Shown one piece after another: positions 49,382 through 58,800 of a stretch of 64,000 nt of DNA (positions within the stretch are counted from its first letter, which is position 1; every line of letters starts with the position of its first letter). The notes under the pieces were generated by a model that searched no databases, was not told the DNA's origin, and saw only the letters and a program-made list of their open reading frames with translations. The translations under genes were made by a program, and so were the position numbers. This stretch comes from Bacillota bacterium (GTDB lineage: Bacteria > Bacillota > UBA994 > UBA5500). Location of the stretch: contig JAEZJZ010000046.1 in assembly GCA_023436245.1 (NCBI GenBank), positions 1 to 64,000 of the forward strand, given 5' to 3'.

Positions 49382-50488
49382 ATGCCCCAAATTGTTCCGG
49401 CGGAACAGCGCATGTTCATGACCGGCAACGAGGTGATCGCCTGGGCAGCGCTGGCTGCCGGCGCGGAAATCATGTACGGCTACCCAATCACCCCGCAAAA
49501 TGAAGTGATGCACTATTGGACCAGACTGGCTCCCAAGTTCCAGACCAAGTTCCTGCAGACAGAGGACGAACTGTCTGCAGGATTCACCACCATCGGCGGG
49601 GTGATGGCCGGCAAGAAGGCTTTTTCTGCGACGGCCGGACCGGGGAATGTGTTGATGCAGGAGCCGATCAGCATGGCGGAGATGATGCGCATCCCCGCTG
49701 TCTGGTTCATCCAGCAGCGGGGCGGCCCTTCCACGGCCACAGTGATCTACTCCCAACAGGAGACGCGCCTGACCTGCTTCGGCGGCAACGGCGAAGGGCA
49801 CCGCCTGGTCTACTCCACCGCGACCCACCAGGAGGTGTTCGATTACACCATCAAAGCCTTCAACAACGCCTGGACCTACCGCTTTCCAACTTTCGTACTC
49901 GGTGACGGTTATCAGGCGAAGATGCGGGAGGCGCTGACCCTCTACAACCCGGAGGAGAGGGGCATAGATCTGGTGGCCACTGAGCGCATGGTTGGCAACC
50001 CCGGTACTCCGGAACAGGACCGGCCGGTGGCGCATCATCGCAACACCTTCAATGTGGAGGAAGAGCTCTACGACCTGCTGCAGCAACACATCCGGGACTG
50101 GAACCAGATGGCGGTAGAAACGGTGGAATGGGACAGCCGCGGCCAGGGTGAAGTCGACTTGCTGCTGGTGGCACACGGGGTAGTTTCCCGGGCAACGTTG
50201 GCGGCCTACGACGAGCTGACCGCCGCTGGGGTGAAGGTGGCCTACTTCCGCCCGATCACCCTCCGCCCCTTCCCCAGCCAAGCACTGACGGAGGTAGCCA
50301 ATCGCAGTCGGCTGCTGCTGGTGGTGGAGTCGGCCCAGGGACAACTGCTGTCGATGGTGCGGGACGCCCTCTATGGCCAGAGCAGCACTTCCATTGAGGG
50401 CCTGCTCAAGCCGGGCGTCGGCGTGACTTCCGATGAAGTGGTGGCCAAGGTCAAAGGATACCTGCACGACGAGGGGAGGAACAGCTGA
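49382..50488 (+). CDS. korA: 2-oxoacid:ferredoxin oxidoreductase, alpha subunit
   Basis: 368 residues, matching the KorA/VorB-type alpha chain (pyrimidine-binding and transketolase C-terminal domains): G-Y-P-I-T-P-Q-N-E-V-M, T-E-D-E-L-S-A-G-F-T-T-I-G-G, A-T-A-G-P-G-N-V-L-M-Q-E-P and, at the C-terminus, V-V-E-S-A-Q-G-Q-L. With the next three genes it decarboxylates a 2-oxoacid to an acyl-CoA and passes electrons to ferredoxin. Whether 2-oxoglutarate or a branched-chain oxoacid is used cannot be read here. ATG 49382 follows GAGGAGG. Confidence 0.9.
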   Translation: MPQIVPAEQRMFMTGNEVIAWAALAAGAEIMYGYPITPQNEVMHYWTRLAPKFQTKFLQTEDELSAGFTTIGGVMAGKKAFSATAGPGNVLMQEPISMAEMMRIPAVWFIQQRGGPSTATVIYSQQETRLTCFGGNGEGHRLVYSTATHQEVFDYTIKAFNNAWTYRFPTFVLGDGYQAKMREALTLYNPEERGIDLVATERMVGNPGTPEQDRPVAHHRNTFNVEEELYDLLQQHIRDWNQMAVETVEWDSRGQGEVDLLLVAHGVVSRATLAAYDELTAAGVKVAYFRPITLRPFPSQALTEVANRSRLLLVVESAQGQLLSMVRDALYGQSSTSIEGLLKPGVGVTSDEVVAKVKGYLHDEGRNS

Positions 50489-51258
50489 TGGAGATCATCC
50501 ATTCGTCGAATGAAGCCATGCCGCGCGCCTGGCGACGTGAGACCAAGCCCCACCGCTTCTGCCCCGGCTGCGGACACGGCATCTTTCTGAAGGCACTGGG
50601 CGAAGCCATCGATGAACTGCAGATCTGGGACCGCGTGGTCTTCGGGTGCGACATCGGCTGTTCCCTGCTGGCCTGGGATCTCTTGAATGTGGACAGCATT
50701 CAGACGCACCATGGCCGCACCATTCCGGTGGTCGTGGGCGCCAAGCGGGCCAATCCGGAGTTGGTGGTAGTCGCCTACATGGGTGATGGTGGTGGCTATG
50801 CCATCGGATCTCAGCACCTGGTCAACGCCGCCATGCGCAATGAGCACATCACCGTGCTGCTAGCGAACAACACCGTCTACGCCATGACCGGCGGACAGAT
50901 GGCCCCCACCACCCTCCCCGGGCAGGAAACAGGCACCACTCCTTACGGGCGGGATGTGTCACAGACCGGCAACCCAACTCTCGGACCAGAAATGGCTGCC
51001 GCCATCACTGGCCCGCGCGCCTATATCGCCCGTGGCTCTGTCTCCAACTACCGTCGCTTGAAAACCTACGTGAAGAAGGCGCTGGAAAACCAGCTGGCCG
51101 GCAAGGGGTTCAGCTTTGTGGAGGCTCTATCCGGCTGCCCCACGAACTGGCGCACCAACGCCAAGCAGACCTGGAGCTTCATCGATGACGAGATGAGCAA
51201 ATTCTTCCCGCTGGGAGAACTGAAGACCCCGACCGCTGGGGGTGAAGCAGATGAGTAA
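50488..51258 (+). CDS. korB: 2-oxoacid:ferredoxin oxidoreductase, beta subunit
   Basis: 256 residues. Thiamine-diphosphate-binding chain: F-C-P-G-C-G-H-G-I, G-C-D-I-G-C-S-L-L, T-H-H-G-R-T-I-P-V, Y-M-G-D-G-G-G-Y-A-I-G (metal and diphosphate binding) and N-N-T-V-Y-A-M-T-G-G-Q-M-A-P-T-T, the GDG-NN signature of ThDP enzymes. Its ATG shares one base with the korA stop, so the subunits are coupled. Confidence 0.93.
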   Translation: MEIIHSSNEAMPRAWRRETKPHRFCPGCGHGIFLKALGEAIDELQIWDRVVFGCDIGCSLLAWDLLNVDSIQTHHGRTIPVVVGAKRANPELVVVAYMGDGGGYAIGSQHLVNAAMRNEHITVLLANNTVYAMTGGQMAPTTLPGQETGTTPYGRDVSQTGNPTLGPEMAAAITGPRAYIARGSVSNYRRLKTYVKKALENQLAGKGFSFVEALSGCPTNWRTNAKQTWSFIDDEMSKFFPLGELKTPTAGGEADE

Positions 51259-51943
51259 AGTCTTGTGGCGCATCGCCCTGGCCGGCGAAGGCGGACAGGG
51301 CATCCAAGTAGTGGGCGAGATCCTGGCGGAAGCGGCCTACATGGCCGGCAAGGAATCGATCTACATTCCGAACTTTGGGGTCGAGCAACGCGGAGGCGTG
51401 TCCATCGCCTTTGTGCAGATTTCGGATCGTCCGATCGGCTCGCCCAAGTTTGCTGAAGCGGACATTCTGGTGCCGCTGAGCAAGCGGGCCATCGCTCGCA
51501 CCAAACAGTACATTCAGTCGCAGACGCTGTACATCTACGAGTGTTCTGCCTTGGAAGTGCCCCACCTGAACGATCAGGCGATCGGCATTCAGGCCTGGGA
51601 CACGGTCACGCCGGAGGCCTTCAGCCTGATGGTTGGGCGCCAGCCAGACGAACCCGGACAACCGCCACACGGCACCGACTTGCGGCCTGGTCGCATCATC
51701 GGCATCAAGGCGGCCGAAATCGCCAAGAACGAACTGCAGCCTCGAGTGTTCAACATCATCATCCTCGGGGCTATCGTCGGCGCGAGTGACGTACTACCCG
51801 TAGAAACCGTGCGAGCAGCAATCGAGGCCAAGCTGGGTGACAAGTTCGCCAGCAGGCCCGAACTGCGGGAGCTGAACTACCGGGCGTTCGATCGCGGCGT
51901 GGAGTTGGCCAGGGCTAATCTGCGAGAGGGGGCGAAAGCTTGA
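51251..51943 (+). CDS. korC: 2-oxoacid:ferredoxin oxidoreductase, gamma subunit
   Basis: 230 residues of the POR gamma family: A-G-E-G-G-Q-G-I-Q-V-V-G-E-I-L-A-E-A-A, then F-G-V-E-Q-R-G-G-V-S-I-A-F-V-Q-I. ATG 51251 follows GGGGGTGAAG and overlaps korB by 8 nt. Confidence 0.92.
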   Translation: MSKVLWRIALAGEGGQGIQVVGEILAEAAYMAGKESIYIPNFGVEQRGGVSIAFVQISDRPIGSPKFAEADILVPLSKRAIARTKQYIQSQTLYIYECSALEVPHLNDQAIGIQAWDTVTPEAFSLMVGRQPDEPGQPPHGTDLRPGRIIGIKAAEIAKNELQPRVFNIIILGAIVGASDVLPVETVRAAIEAKLGDKFASRPELRELNYRAFDRGVELARANLREGAKA

Positions 51944-52269
51944 ACCAGACGAAACTGGAGTTCACCGGGGAACGCTACTATCCCCCGCGCGGCACTTGGA
52001 CAGTGTTCGTCGAGCTCTGTAAGGGCTGCGGGCTCTGCATCGAAAAGTGCCCCACCCATGTCATTCGCTGGTCGGACCGGCTGAGCAACTACGGCACTCC
52101 GCGGGTGGAAGTGGACGCCGAGGGCTGCATCGTCTGCAACATGTGTGCTCTGCACTGCCCGGACGCAGCCATCAGCGTGGAAGTGCTGAAGCCGCCCAGC
52201 AAAGCTGATCGGGCGGACAAAGCGACCGCAAGGCAGCAGGACCCGGAAGGGGTAACCTGCACCCCATAA
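51940..52269 (+). CDS. korD: Ferredoxin-like delta subunit with two 4Fe-4S clusters
   Basis: 109 residues with C-K-G-C-G-L-C-I-E-K-C-P and C-I-V-C-N-M-C-A-L-H-C-P, two full C-x2-C-x2-C-x3-C-P motifs. It carries electrons from the ThDP subunit to free ferredoxin. Starts with TTG overlapping the korC stop (TTGA). Usually the delta gene precedes alpha; here it comes last. The acidic/basic C-terminal tail is not conserved. Confidence 0.9.
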   Translation: MNQTKLEFTGERYYPPRGTWTVFVELCKGCGLCIEKCPTHVIRWSDRLSNYGTPRVEVDAEGCIVCNMCALHCPDAAISVEVLKPPSKADRADKATARQQDPEGVTCTP

Positions 52270-52278
52270 GCCAACAAC

Positions 52279-52313
52279 ATAGGCTGTCCCGCACCGTTTG
52301 CGGGACAGCCTAT
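52279..52313. terminator. Bidirectional terminator after the kor genes
   Basis: A perfect 15-bp stem (52279-52293 with 52299-52313) and CCGTT loop between convergent operons. Confidence 0.9.
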
Positions 52314-52348
52314 TTGTTCTCGGCCTGTCACATCCAGCTGACTTTGGT

Positions 52349-52921
52349 TTACTGATCCTGCTTCGGCTCCGGTTCGGGAAGCAACTGATCAAACTGCTGG
52401 TCATCGATCACGCTGGCTCTTTCGCTGAACCGGAGCAGCGTCAGTCCGCCCAGAATCAGCAGCACTGCCAGTACACCCGTGCGCACATAGGAGATGAACT
52501 GCCAGTAACTGAAGCTTGACCCGAACCAGATCTGACCGTACTTCTGCAGGCTGTAGAAGAGGAAGCCATCTAGGGCTACGTAGCCGCCTGCAACCAAGGC
52601 GCCGATGCCCGACCAGCGCAGCAGTTTGTCCTTGGACCAGGATGAACTGGGCAGGTTCAGCCAGCGGATCAGGTCTAGATGGCTCTCGGCGGACAGCTGA
52701 TGCTGATCAAGCTTGTTGATCACATCGAAGAAACTGTAGGCAAACCAGATCGGCATCAGGAAAAGCAACGGATAGAACACCCGGTCCAGCGACAATAGCA
52801 GGCAGGTAAGGGCAAAAAGCAACATCAGTTCCAGCCCCTGTCGCATCAGGCCCAAGTACATGTGCCCAGCACCTGGGACGAATGAGAAGAACATGGCAAG
52901 CAGTCTATTTTTGCTGCGCAT
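52349..52921 (-). CDS. Membrane protein of the ECF sigma operon
   Basis: 190 residues. The N-terminus resembles a TM2-type hairpin (M-F-F-S-F-V-P-G-A-G-H-M-Y-L-G-L, then L-M-L-L-F-A-L-T-C-L-L), followed by further membrane helices (Y-P-L-L-F-L-M-P-I-W-F, G-I-G-A-L-V-A-G-G, G-V-L-A-V-L-L-I-L-G-G-L-T-L-L) and an acidic C-terminal tail. It starts inside the anti-sigma gene (17-nt overlap) with GGAGGG upstream, so it belongs to the same operon and may take part in the same envelope signal. Confidence 0.75.
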   Translation of the reverse strand: MRSKNRLLAMFFSFVPGAGHMYLGLMRQGLELMLLFALTCLLLSLDRVFYPLLFLMPIWFAYSFFDVINKLDQHQLSAESHLDLIRWLNLPSSSWSKDKLLRWSGIGALVAGGYVALDGFLFYSLQKYGQIWFGSSFSYWQFISYVRTGVLAVLLILGGLTLLRFSERASVIDDQQFDQLLPEPEPKQDQ

Positions 52922-53387
52922 CGCTATCCCTCCAAGATGGCAATTCTACCTTTATCTCAGGCAAACCTCGCACGAAGCTATACAATGGGTTGTTCAGTTC
53001 TCTCTCACTGAAGCGGCTCTGCAGACTACCAGGCCGCGGCCAATCTGCGGGCTGCTTCGGAGGGGAACCCTGGGGCAGCCACTGCTGCATCAACCCAGAC
53101 GACGAGAGCAGGAGCAAGAGCGATGCAGCCACAGCATAGATGCGCAGCAAAGGGCGCAGACGTCCCCGCCCGTACTCCTGCCGCTGGCCACCCACCGCCT
53201 GCACTCGCCGGTACGTTCGCAGGGCCAAGTCGGGCGGGGCCACGCGTAGGCCCGATTCCACTACCTGCAGATACCTCTCCTGGCAGGTCGGGCAAACCGC
53301 CAAATGCTCAGTCATGGCCAGTCGGTCCGGCAGGCCAACTCTGCCGGAGTAGTAGTCGGACCATTGTTCCGGTCGATAGCAGTCCAC
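52905..53387 (-). CDS. Anti-sigma factor candidate with zinc-binding N-terminus
   Basis: 160 residues. The N-terminal part has the H-x3-C-x2-C anti-sigma motif (H-L-A-V-C-P-T-C). One membrane helix lies near residues 83-100 (I-Y-A-V-A-A-S-L-L-L-L-L), and a short extracytoplasmic tail follows. Such proteins hold their ECF sigma factor at the membrane until an envelope signal releases it. GTG 53387 follows GGAGGAATG, 3 nt after the sigma stop. Confidence 0.8.
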   Translation of the reverse strand: MDCYRPEQWSDYYSGRVGLPDRLAMTEHLAVCPTCQERYLQVVESGLRVAPPDLALRTYRRVQAVGGQRQEYGRGRLRPLLRIYAVAASLLLLLSSSGLMQQWLPQGSPPKQPADWPRPGSLQSRFSERELNNPLYSFVRGLPEIKVELPSWRDSDAQQK

Positions 53388-53390
53388 CGA

Positions 53391-53936
53391 TCATTCCTCC
53401 TTCCATCTGGTCTTCAGCAGTTTGCGCGCCCGATAGAGCTGGGACTCCACCGTCTTGGCGCTGATGCCAAGCTCTCGGGCGATTTGACTGTATCCCTGGT
53501 CCCGGAAATAGTACCTTTCCACGACCGCCCGATAGTGTTCCGGTAGACTGGCCACCAGCCTGCGCAGCTGCTGCTGGCGCAACTCCTGCAGCACAGCAGC
53601 CTCGGCAGAGGGCGCAATCTGCGAGTTGCGATCTGTTTCCTCCTCCAACTTGGCTTCGCGCTGCGACTCGCGCTGGCGCTTGCGCAGGTGGTCGATGCTC
53701 GTGTTGGTGGCGATTCTGGCCAGCCAGGCTTTGAAGCCGTCCTGCTCGAAGCGTTGGATGTTCAGATATGCCTTCATAAAGGCCTCTTGCGTCACATCCT
53801 CGGCGGCGTGGGTGTCCTGCAGCACGCCGAAGCAGATGGAGAAGACGTAGTTCGTGTATTTCTCAACCAGACGGGAAAAGTGAGCCGTTTTACCCGCCTG
53901 AACTGCCGCGATTACTGCACTGTCGTCAATCTCCAT
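53391..53936 (-). CDS. ECF-type RNA polymerase sigma factor
   Basis: 181 residues: region 2 (F-S-R-L-V-E-K-Y-T-N-Y-V-F-S-I, D-V-T-Q-E-A-F-M-K-A-Y, W-L-A-R-I-A-T-N-T-S-I-D-H-L-R-K-R) and region 4 (L-P-E-H-Y-R-A-V-V-E-R-Y-Y-F, Y-S-Q-I-A-R-E-L-G-I-S-A-K-T-V-E-S-Q-L-Y-R-A-R). It probably transcribes its own operon. ATG 53936 has AGGGAGG immediately upstream (short spacing). Confidence 0.93.
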   Translation of the reverse strand: MEIDDSAVIAAVQAGKTAHFSRLVEKYTNYVFSICFGVLQDTHAAEDVTQEAFMKAYLNIQRFEQDGFKAWLARIATNTSIDHLRKRQRESQREAKLEEETDRNSQIAPSAEAAVLQELRQQQLRRLVASLPEHYRAVVERYYFRDQGYSQIARELGISAKTVESQLYRARKLLKTRWKEE

Positions 53937-54029
53937 CACCTCCCTAATTGCTAGCTGTCGCAATCCCACTCCGTATGTTAACGAGCCAGGGCGGCAAAAA
54001 CCCTGCAGGCGAAGATGCGGCCTGTCGTG

Positions 54030-54662
54030 TTATTTCGGCCCGGACCGCAAGGGCAAGATCAGCAACTCGCGCCAGATTGCCAGCACCTCTCGGCCCAACA
54101 TGCGATAGCGTAGCGACGCCGGCACCGGCAGCGGCGCTGCCGCCGCCGTACTGGCGATGCCCAGCCTCCAGGCGATCAGCCGACTGCGCAGCACATGATA
54201 ATCGCTGGTCACCAGGAGGGCACTGCCGAATGCCTGCTCCTGCATGATGCTCAGACTGTGGCGTAGGTTGTCATAGGTGCTATATGATGCCTGCTCCAGA
54301 TGAATCACCTGCTGGTCCACACCTCGCTCAACCAGATAAGCCTGCATCGCCAAGGCCTCAGTGGTCGGCTCGTCCGGCCCCTGTCCGCCACTGACGATGA
54401 TCTGCCGCGCCAAGCCGGAGCGGTACAACTGCAGACCGACGTCTAGGCGAGCCTGCAGAGAAGTGCTGAGGCGATCCGGATAGACGCGAGCTCCCAAGAT
54501 GATGATCACGTCGGCTGGTTGCGGCGCTGTTCTGGAGCCGACTGCCGACATCGCAGCCAGCGTGACCGCACTTGCGATCAGTGCGAACAGCAATGTCGCA
54601 AGCAGCCTCCTGACCAACACCCAGCGCCGACTGCGCGTCTGCTTTGTGCTTATCCTAGTCAT
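54030..54662 (-). CDS. YdcF/DUF218 family membrane-anchored protein
   Basis: 210 residues. One N-terminal membrane helix, then the DUF218 core (A-D-V-I-I-I-L-G-A-R-V, I-I-V-S-G-G-Q-G-P-D-E-P-T-T-E-A, L-L-V-T-S-D-Y-H-V-L-R-S). Relatives (YdcF, SanA, ElyC) act in the envelope; some are linked to lipid carrier or peptidoglycan synthesis. GGGGACAC precedes ATG 54662. Confidence 0.9.
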   Translation of the reverse strand: MTRISTKQTRSRRWVLVRRLLATLLFALIASAVTLAAMSAVGSRTAPQPADVIIILGARVYPDRLSTSLQARLDVGLQLYRSGLARQIIVSGGQGPDEPTTEALAMQAYLVERGVDQQVIHLEQASYSTYDNLRHSLSIMQEQAFGSALLVTSDYHVLRSRLIAWRLGIASTAAAAPLPVPASLRYRMLGREVLAIWRELLILPLRSGPK

Positions 54663-54838
54663 TCTGAGTGTCCCCTTTCTCTAGCCGCCGGAGTTCGGCA
54701 GGTTGGTGAGTTCCGAGAGAACAACCCCCCTGGCCGCGATCTGAACAAATAACCGCGAACAGATTCGCGCAGAATCAGCATAATGATAGGCAGAGGGGGT
54801 CGTTACCGGTATTTGCAGACGTCAGACTAACCAGCACG

Positions 54839-55225
54839 ATGGCCAAACCACTGCTGTCGCTGACCACAGAAGAACGGCACTGGTTGCAGGACTACTTCGA
54901 CCGCCATTACCACCCACCGCTGTTTTGGGCAAACGATGAACGGAGAAAGCAACAGCACTATCTGAGCTTTCTGGCTGAAGTACGCAAAGTGCCGGTCTAT
55001 TGGCTCTATGAGCAGTACGGGCGCGGAACTCTTGATTCTCGCTTCAGCAACTACTGGGTTAATCTGATCTACTCGGACGAGACCACGTTCAAGACCTTGC
55101 GGGTTGCCGGCGATGAATGCCCGGTGACCATCTGGGATGGCGGTTGCAGCTGGGCCATCCTAGAGCCGGACTATGACAGCGAAAGGGCCATGCTGGTGAT
55201 GTTCGATCCCCATGCCAAATGGTAA
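54839..55225 (+). CDS. Hypothetical protein
   Basis: 128 residues, rich in Trp, Tyr and His (L-F-W-A-N-D-E-R-R, V-P-V-Y-W-L-Y-E-Q-Y-G, S-N-Y-W-V-N-L-I-Y, V-T-I-W-D-G-G-C-S-W). No signal peptide, membrane helix or recognised family. The codon pattern looks genuine, but there is no clear ribosome site before ATG 54839. Confidence 0.5.
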   Translation: MAKPLLSLTTEERHWLQDYFDRHYHPPLFWANDERRKQQHYLSFLAEVRKVPVYWLYEQYGRGTLDSRFSNYWVNLIYSDETTFKTLRVAGDECPVTIWDGGCSWAILEPDYDSERAMLVMFDPHAKW

Positions 55226-55433
55226 CAGAAACCAGCGTTCTCTGCCAGAAGCCCTCCGCGATCGCGATGAAGCTGCTCCACGCGGTGTGGCTTTCTTTAA
55301 TGACGGGTCGTCAGCAGTTTCCTAAGACTGGTCACTTTTCAGTGAAATTGGGCAGGGAAGCAAGCACCAGTTGCAGAACTAAAGGCCAATCCATAAAGTG
55401 GGCGAAGACTAAAATGAGGGAAGGTGTTGCCAT

Positions 55434-55778
55434 GTGAAGCTGCTGATCGCCGTCGTGCATGACCAATGCAGCGGCAGATTGACCGAACAACTGGTCGCCA
55501 AGGGCTATCGTTCGACCAAGCTATCCTCAACCGGAGGGTTCCTGCGAGCCGGGAGCACCACTTTGCTGATCGGCGTTGAGGCCGAGCAGGTGGAATCGGT
55601 ATTGAATGTCATCAGAGGCGTCTGCCACACCAGCGAGCAGTTGACGCCCGTGCCCAAGGAAGTTGTGGCCGGGCTGTCGTCACCGCCGCTGCATACCCTC
55701 TCCGGGGGAGCGGTTGTCTTCGTGCTGAACGCCGTGCCGTGGGCAGGGACACTTCAGCCTCCGGTAGAGCGTCCTTGA
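55434..55778 (+). CDS. darA: DarA-type PII-like c-di-AMP receptor
   Basis: 114 residues matching DarA/PstA: M-K-L-L-I-A-V-V-H-D-Q, Y-R-S-T-K-L-S-S-T-G-G-F-L-R-A-G-S-T-T-L-L-I-G-V-E and, at the end, S-G-G-A-V-V-F-V-L. The trimeric protein binds the second messenger c-di-AMP at the T-G-G-F loop. GTG start after GGGAAGG. The large M16-permease gene follows 46 nt later in the same direction and may be co-transcribed. The 55226-55433 stretch upstream holds nothing I recognise. Confidence 0.9.
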   Translation: MKLLIAVVHDQCSGRLTEQLVAKGYRSTKLSSTGGFLRAGSTTLLIGVEAEQVESVLNVIRGVCHTSEQLTPVPKEVVAGLSSPPLHTLSGGAVVFVLNAVPWAGTLQPPVERP

Positions 55779-55824
55779 CGAACCTGCTGCTCGGATGTGT
55801 TCATCCCAGGAGGAGTTGACACCG

Positions 55825-58800
55825 ATGCCTACCAATGGAAACCTGCCTCGCGCCATCGCACAGATCCTGCTCTTCTGCTTGCTTGCGGGAGCAGTTGCCC
55901 CGCCGGCGATGGCCGCGAACCCGCCCAATGGACGCGAACTGGCCATGTCGTCCGGAACAACGCTGGTGCAAAGACAACCCAGCACGCCGGGGGAAGCAGC
56001 GATCGTGGCCATCATGCAAGCGGGCACCGCCAACCAACTGGCGAACGAGACTCATGCCGCCCACATTGCGGAGCACATGGTCTTTCAGAACCACCCGCCG
56101 GCAGAACCCTCCTTGACGGATCAGATTGCTGCCTGGGGCGGAGTGGCGAATGGCCATACTGGACTAGAGCATACCAGCTTTGAGATCACGGTACCGGAGG
56201 AGCACATAAAGGATGCTCTGGCTCAGCTACTCGCCTCCCTGTTCACCGCCGATTATGACCAGGCGGTCTACGAGCGCGAACTGAACGGGTACCTGCGAGT
56301 GGAACTGCGCAATATGACCGCAAACTACCCGACAGCCATTTACAATGGTTTTCGTCAGCACATCTTCCAGGGCAGCGCCTACGCAGAAGATCTGCTTGGC
56401 GTGGACATCACCCAGGTGCACTCTGCAACTGTCTCCAGTTGGCAGCAACGGGAGTATGGCGCTAATCGCCTGATCCTGGTGGTGAACAGCAACACTCCCT
56501 GGCCGGAACTCTGCGCCGCAGCCGAATCAGCGCTGCGTGGCGCTCCGCGGGCAACTTTGTCCATCCCGCCCATAGTCTTGGCGCCCCCGACAGAAGGCGA
56601 GTTTGTCTCCACTGGGGTCGGGAACATCACCGCGGTGCTTGGCCTCTCGCTGGACAGGGTCACACCCAATGATCGGGCCGCGCTCTCCCTCCTGCTGGAG
56701 CTGCTGCAGCGGCGCATGCGCTTTGGTGCCATCCGAGATCTGGAGCCTGTGACCGAGGTTTTTGCCACTTTCTGGCAGAGAGACTCAGTCTATCTGCAAC
56801 TGGCATATGAGCAGAGGTCAGGGGTCCTCAACCAAGGGCAAGATCCAGTGCTGGCGCAGCAAACGGAGCTCGTCAAGGCAGTGCAACTGCTGGCGACACA
56901 GCTCGGCCCTGGCGACCTGCACCTGCTCAACCGATCCACGCAGACCTCGGACGAGCCAGTTCCGCTGGTGAGTGAAACGCTGCAAGAAGCCTGGCAATTG
57001 GCCGACCGATATGTGGCTGAGTCCTGGTCGCCTGCAGTGGTTATCGAGGAAGACGAACAGACTCTGCTTGAGAGCCTACAGACTGTAGCTGCCAAGTATC
57101 TCCCCCACGCCAAGCTGACCGTGCTCCGAACCTCACCGACAGCGCCCGCGCTCGGGCCACTGGCTGTCGCAGTCGCCTGTTTGGCCGCGTTGGTCGGGCT
57201 GGCGTCGCTGACTGTGCTGCTCACGGCTAAGCGAAACGCGAACGTGCGGACGCTCTTATCCCTGATCACGGTCACGCTCAAGTCTCTCCTCAGGCAGGGG
57301 ATGGGGGGTGGGAATCAGGACGAAGCGAACAAGCGTGCTTTCTGGCGATGGGTTTTTGCAGCCATTCTGATGGTGACCACGGTGTGGCTGACCAACATGG
57401 TCGCGCAAATCTGCATGCTCCTCGGCCAGCCTGAACTGCTGTTCGTGTTGGCTAGTGCCGCCCTCTGCCTGATGCTGTTCTTCTCCGGAGGAAGCTTGCT
57501 GCTCTCTGTGTTTCTCTGGTCGGGAGACAGCGAGCGCCTAGCAGCGTTGCCGCTTCCCTCAGTCCACATCGTTTTGGCGCGCCTACTGATCGCCATTTTG
57601 GGGCAGTTCCCGTTCTCTCTGCTGGTGCTCATCCCGGCCACCCTGAAATACGCTCAGTACATGGGCAAAGGACCACTCATCTGGGTGATGATGACGCTGG
57701 TCAGCCTGCTTCTGCCCATTTTGACACTCACACTGGCGGCACTGCCGATCGTGGCGTTCATGCGCCGGATCACACCGCGCCTGCGGGAGAGGCTGGCGGC
57801 AATCGCCTCGATCTTGCTCTCGGTCGCTTTGATGCTATTTAGGCTAGCTCAAGGAAACAGGAGCCCGTTGGACATGAAGTCCCTCGTGATGCAGTCCCTG
57901 CAACTGCGACAGCAGGATCTGGCCGGACAAATCGGCCGGGTGTTCCCGCCGGCGGCCTGGGCTGGGCGAGCGCTTGCGCTCGACGGAACCTGGAGCGGAG
58001 CGGGCAGCCTGCTGCTGCTCACCCTGACCGCTCTGCTCTGCCTCTGGGTGCTCTCTCGGTTATCCCAGAGGTTGTACCTGGGAGAGCCCTCTCTGGCAAC
58101 ACCGCTTGCAAGGAGGCAGAAAGCCAGTAAGCAATCAGGCTCTGCCAGCCCGGTGTTAGCCCTCTGGAGACGAGAATGGAAGCTGTTCTGGCGGACGCCG
58201 GCCTTGCTGGCCGTCACTCTACCGAACACACTGATGCCACTCTTGATCATCTATCCCCTGCTCAGCTCCGGCGCCAGAGAGCAAGGCCTCTGGGTGATGG
58301 CCCAAACCCTAAGAGTCACCTCGCGTCACTCTCTGGTTTCTGCACTCGCAGCTGGCGCGCTGGCGATGTTGGTGGTCACCAGTTCGCGCCTGGCTTCGGT
58401 CAGCGTCTCCGGCGAAGGATCTCGCTTCTACTTCTCCAAGATGATTCCGGTGGAAGCTAGTACCCAAGTGCAGGCAAAGCTGCTCAACTGCCTGGTCATC
58501 AACGGCTTGTGCATACTGCCAGGGTTGCTACTAGTGACAATTTGGCTGCGACTCAGCGCCCTGAACTGCGTTGCCGCCATACTCGCATCTTCCGTCGGCC
58601 TGTTCTTCGCCACCACTGTCTGCATTAAGCACGACCTGGCCTGGCCACGCCTCGAATGGGACAACACGCAGATGTTGATCAGGCAGGCAAACACCATCGG
58701 ACCAACCATAATCATCCTCTTAGCTTCGGCCGCGACCGTCTGGTTGGCGTTCTCCTTGCGAAGAGGCGGGTGGGCGATGCCCTTGATTTATGCCCTAGTA

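Noticed and set aside
49358..50467. Minus-strand frame of 369 codons opposite korA
   Set aside because: The plus strand encodes a clear oxidoreductase alpha subunit; the antisense product is not protein-like.
55219..55437. 72-codon plus-strand frame between the hypothetical gene and darA
   Set aside because: No ribosome site, overlaps both neighbours and encodes a low-information product.
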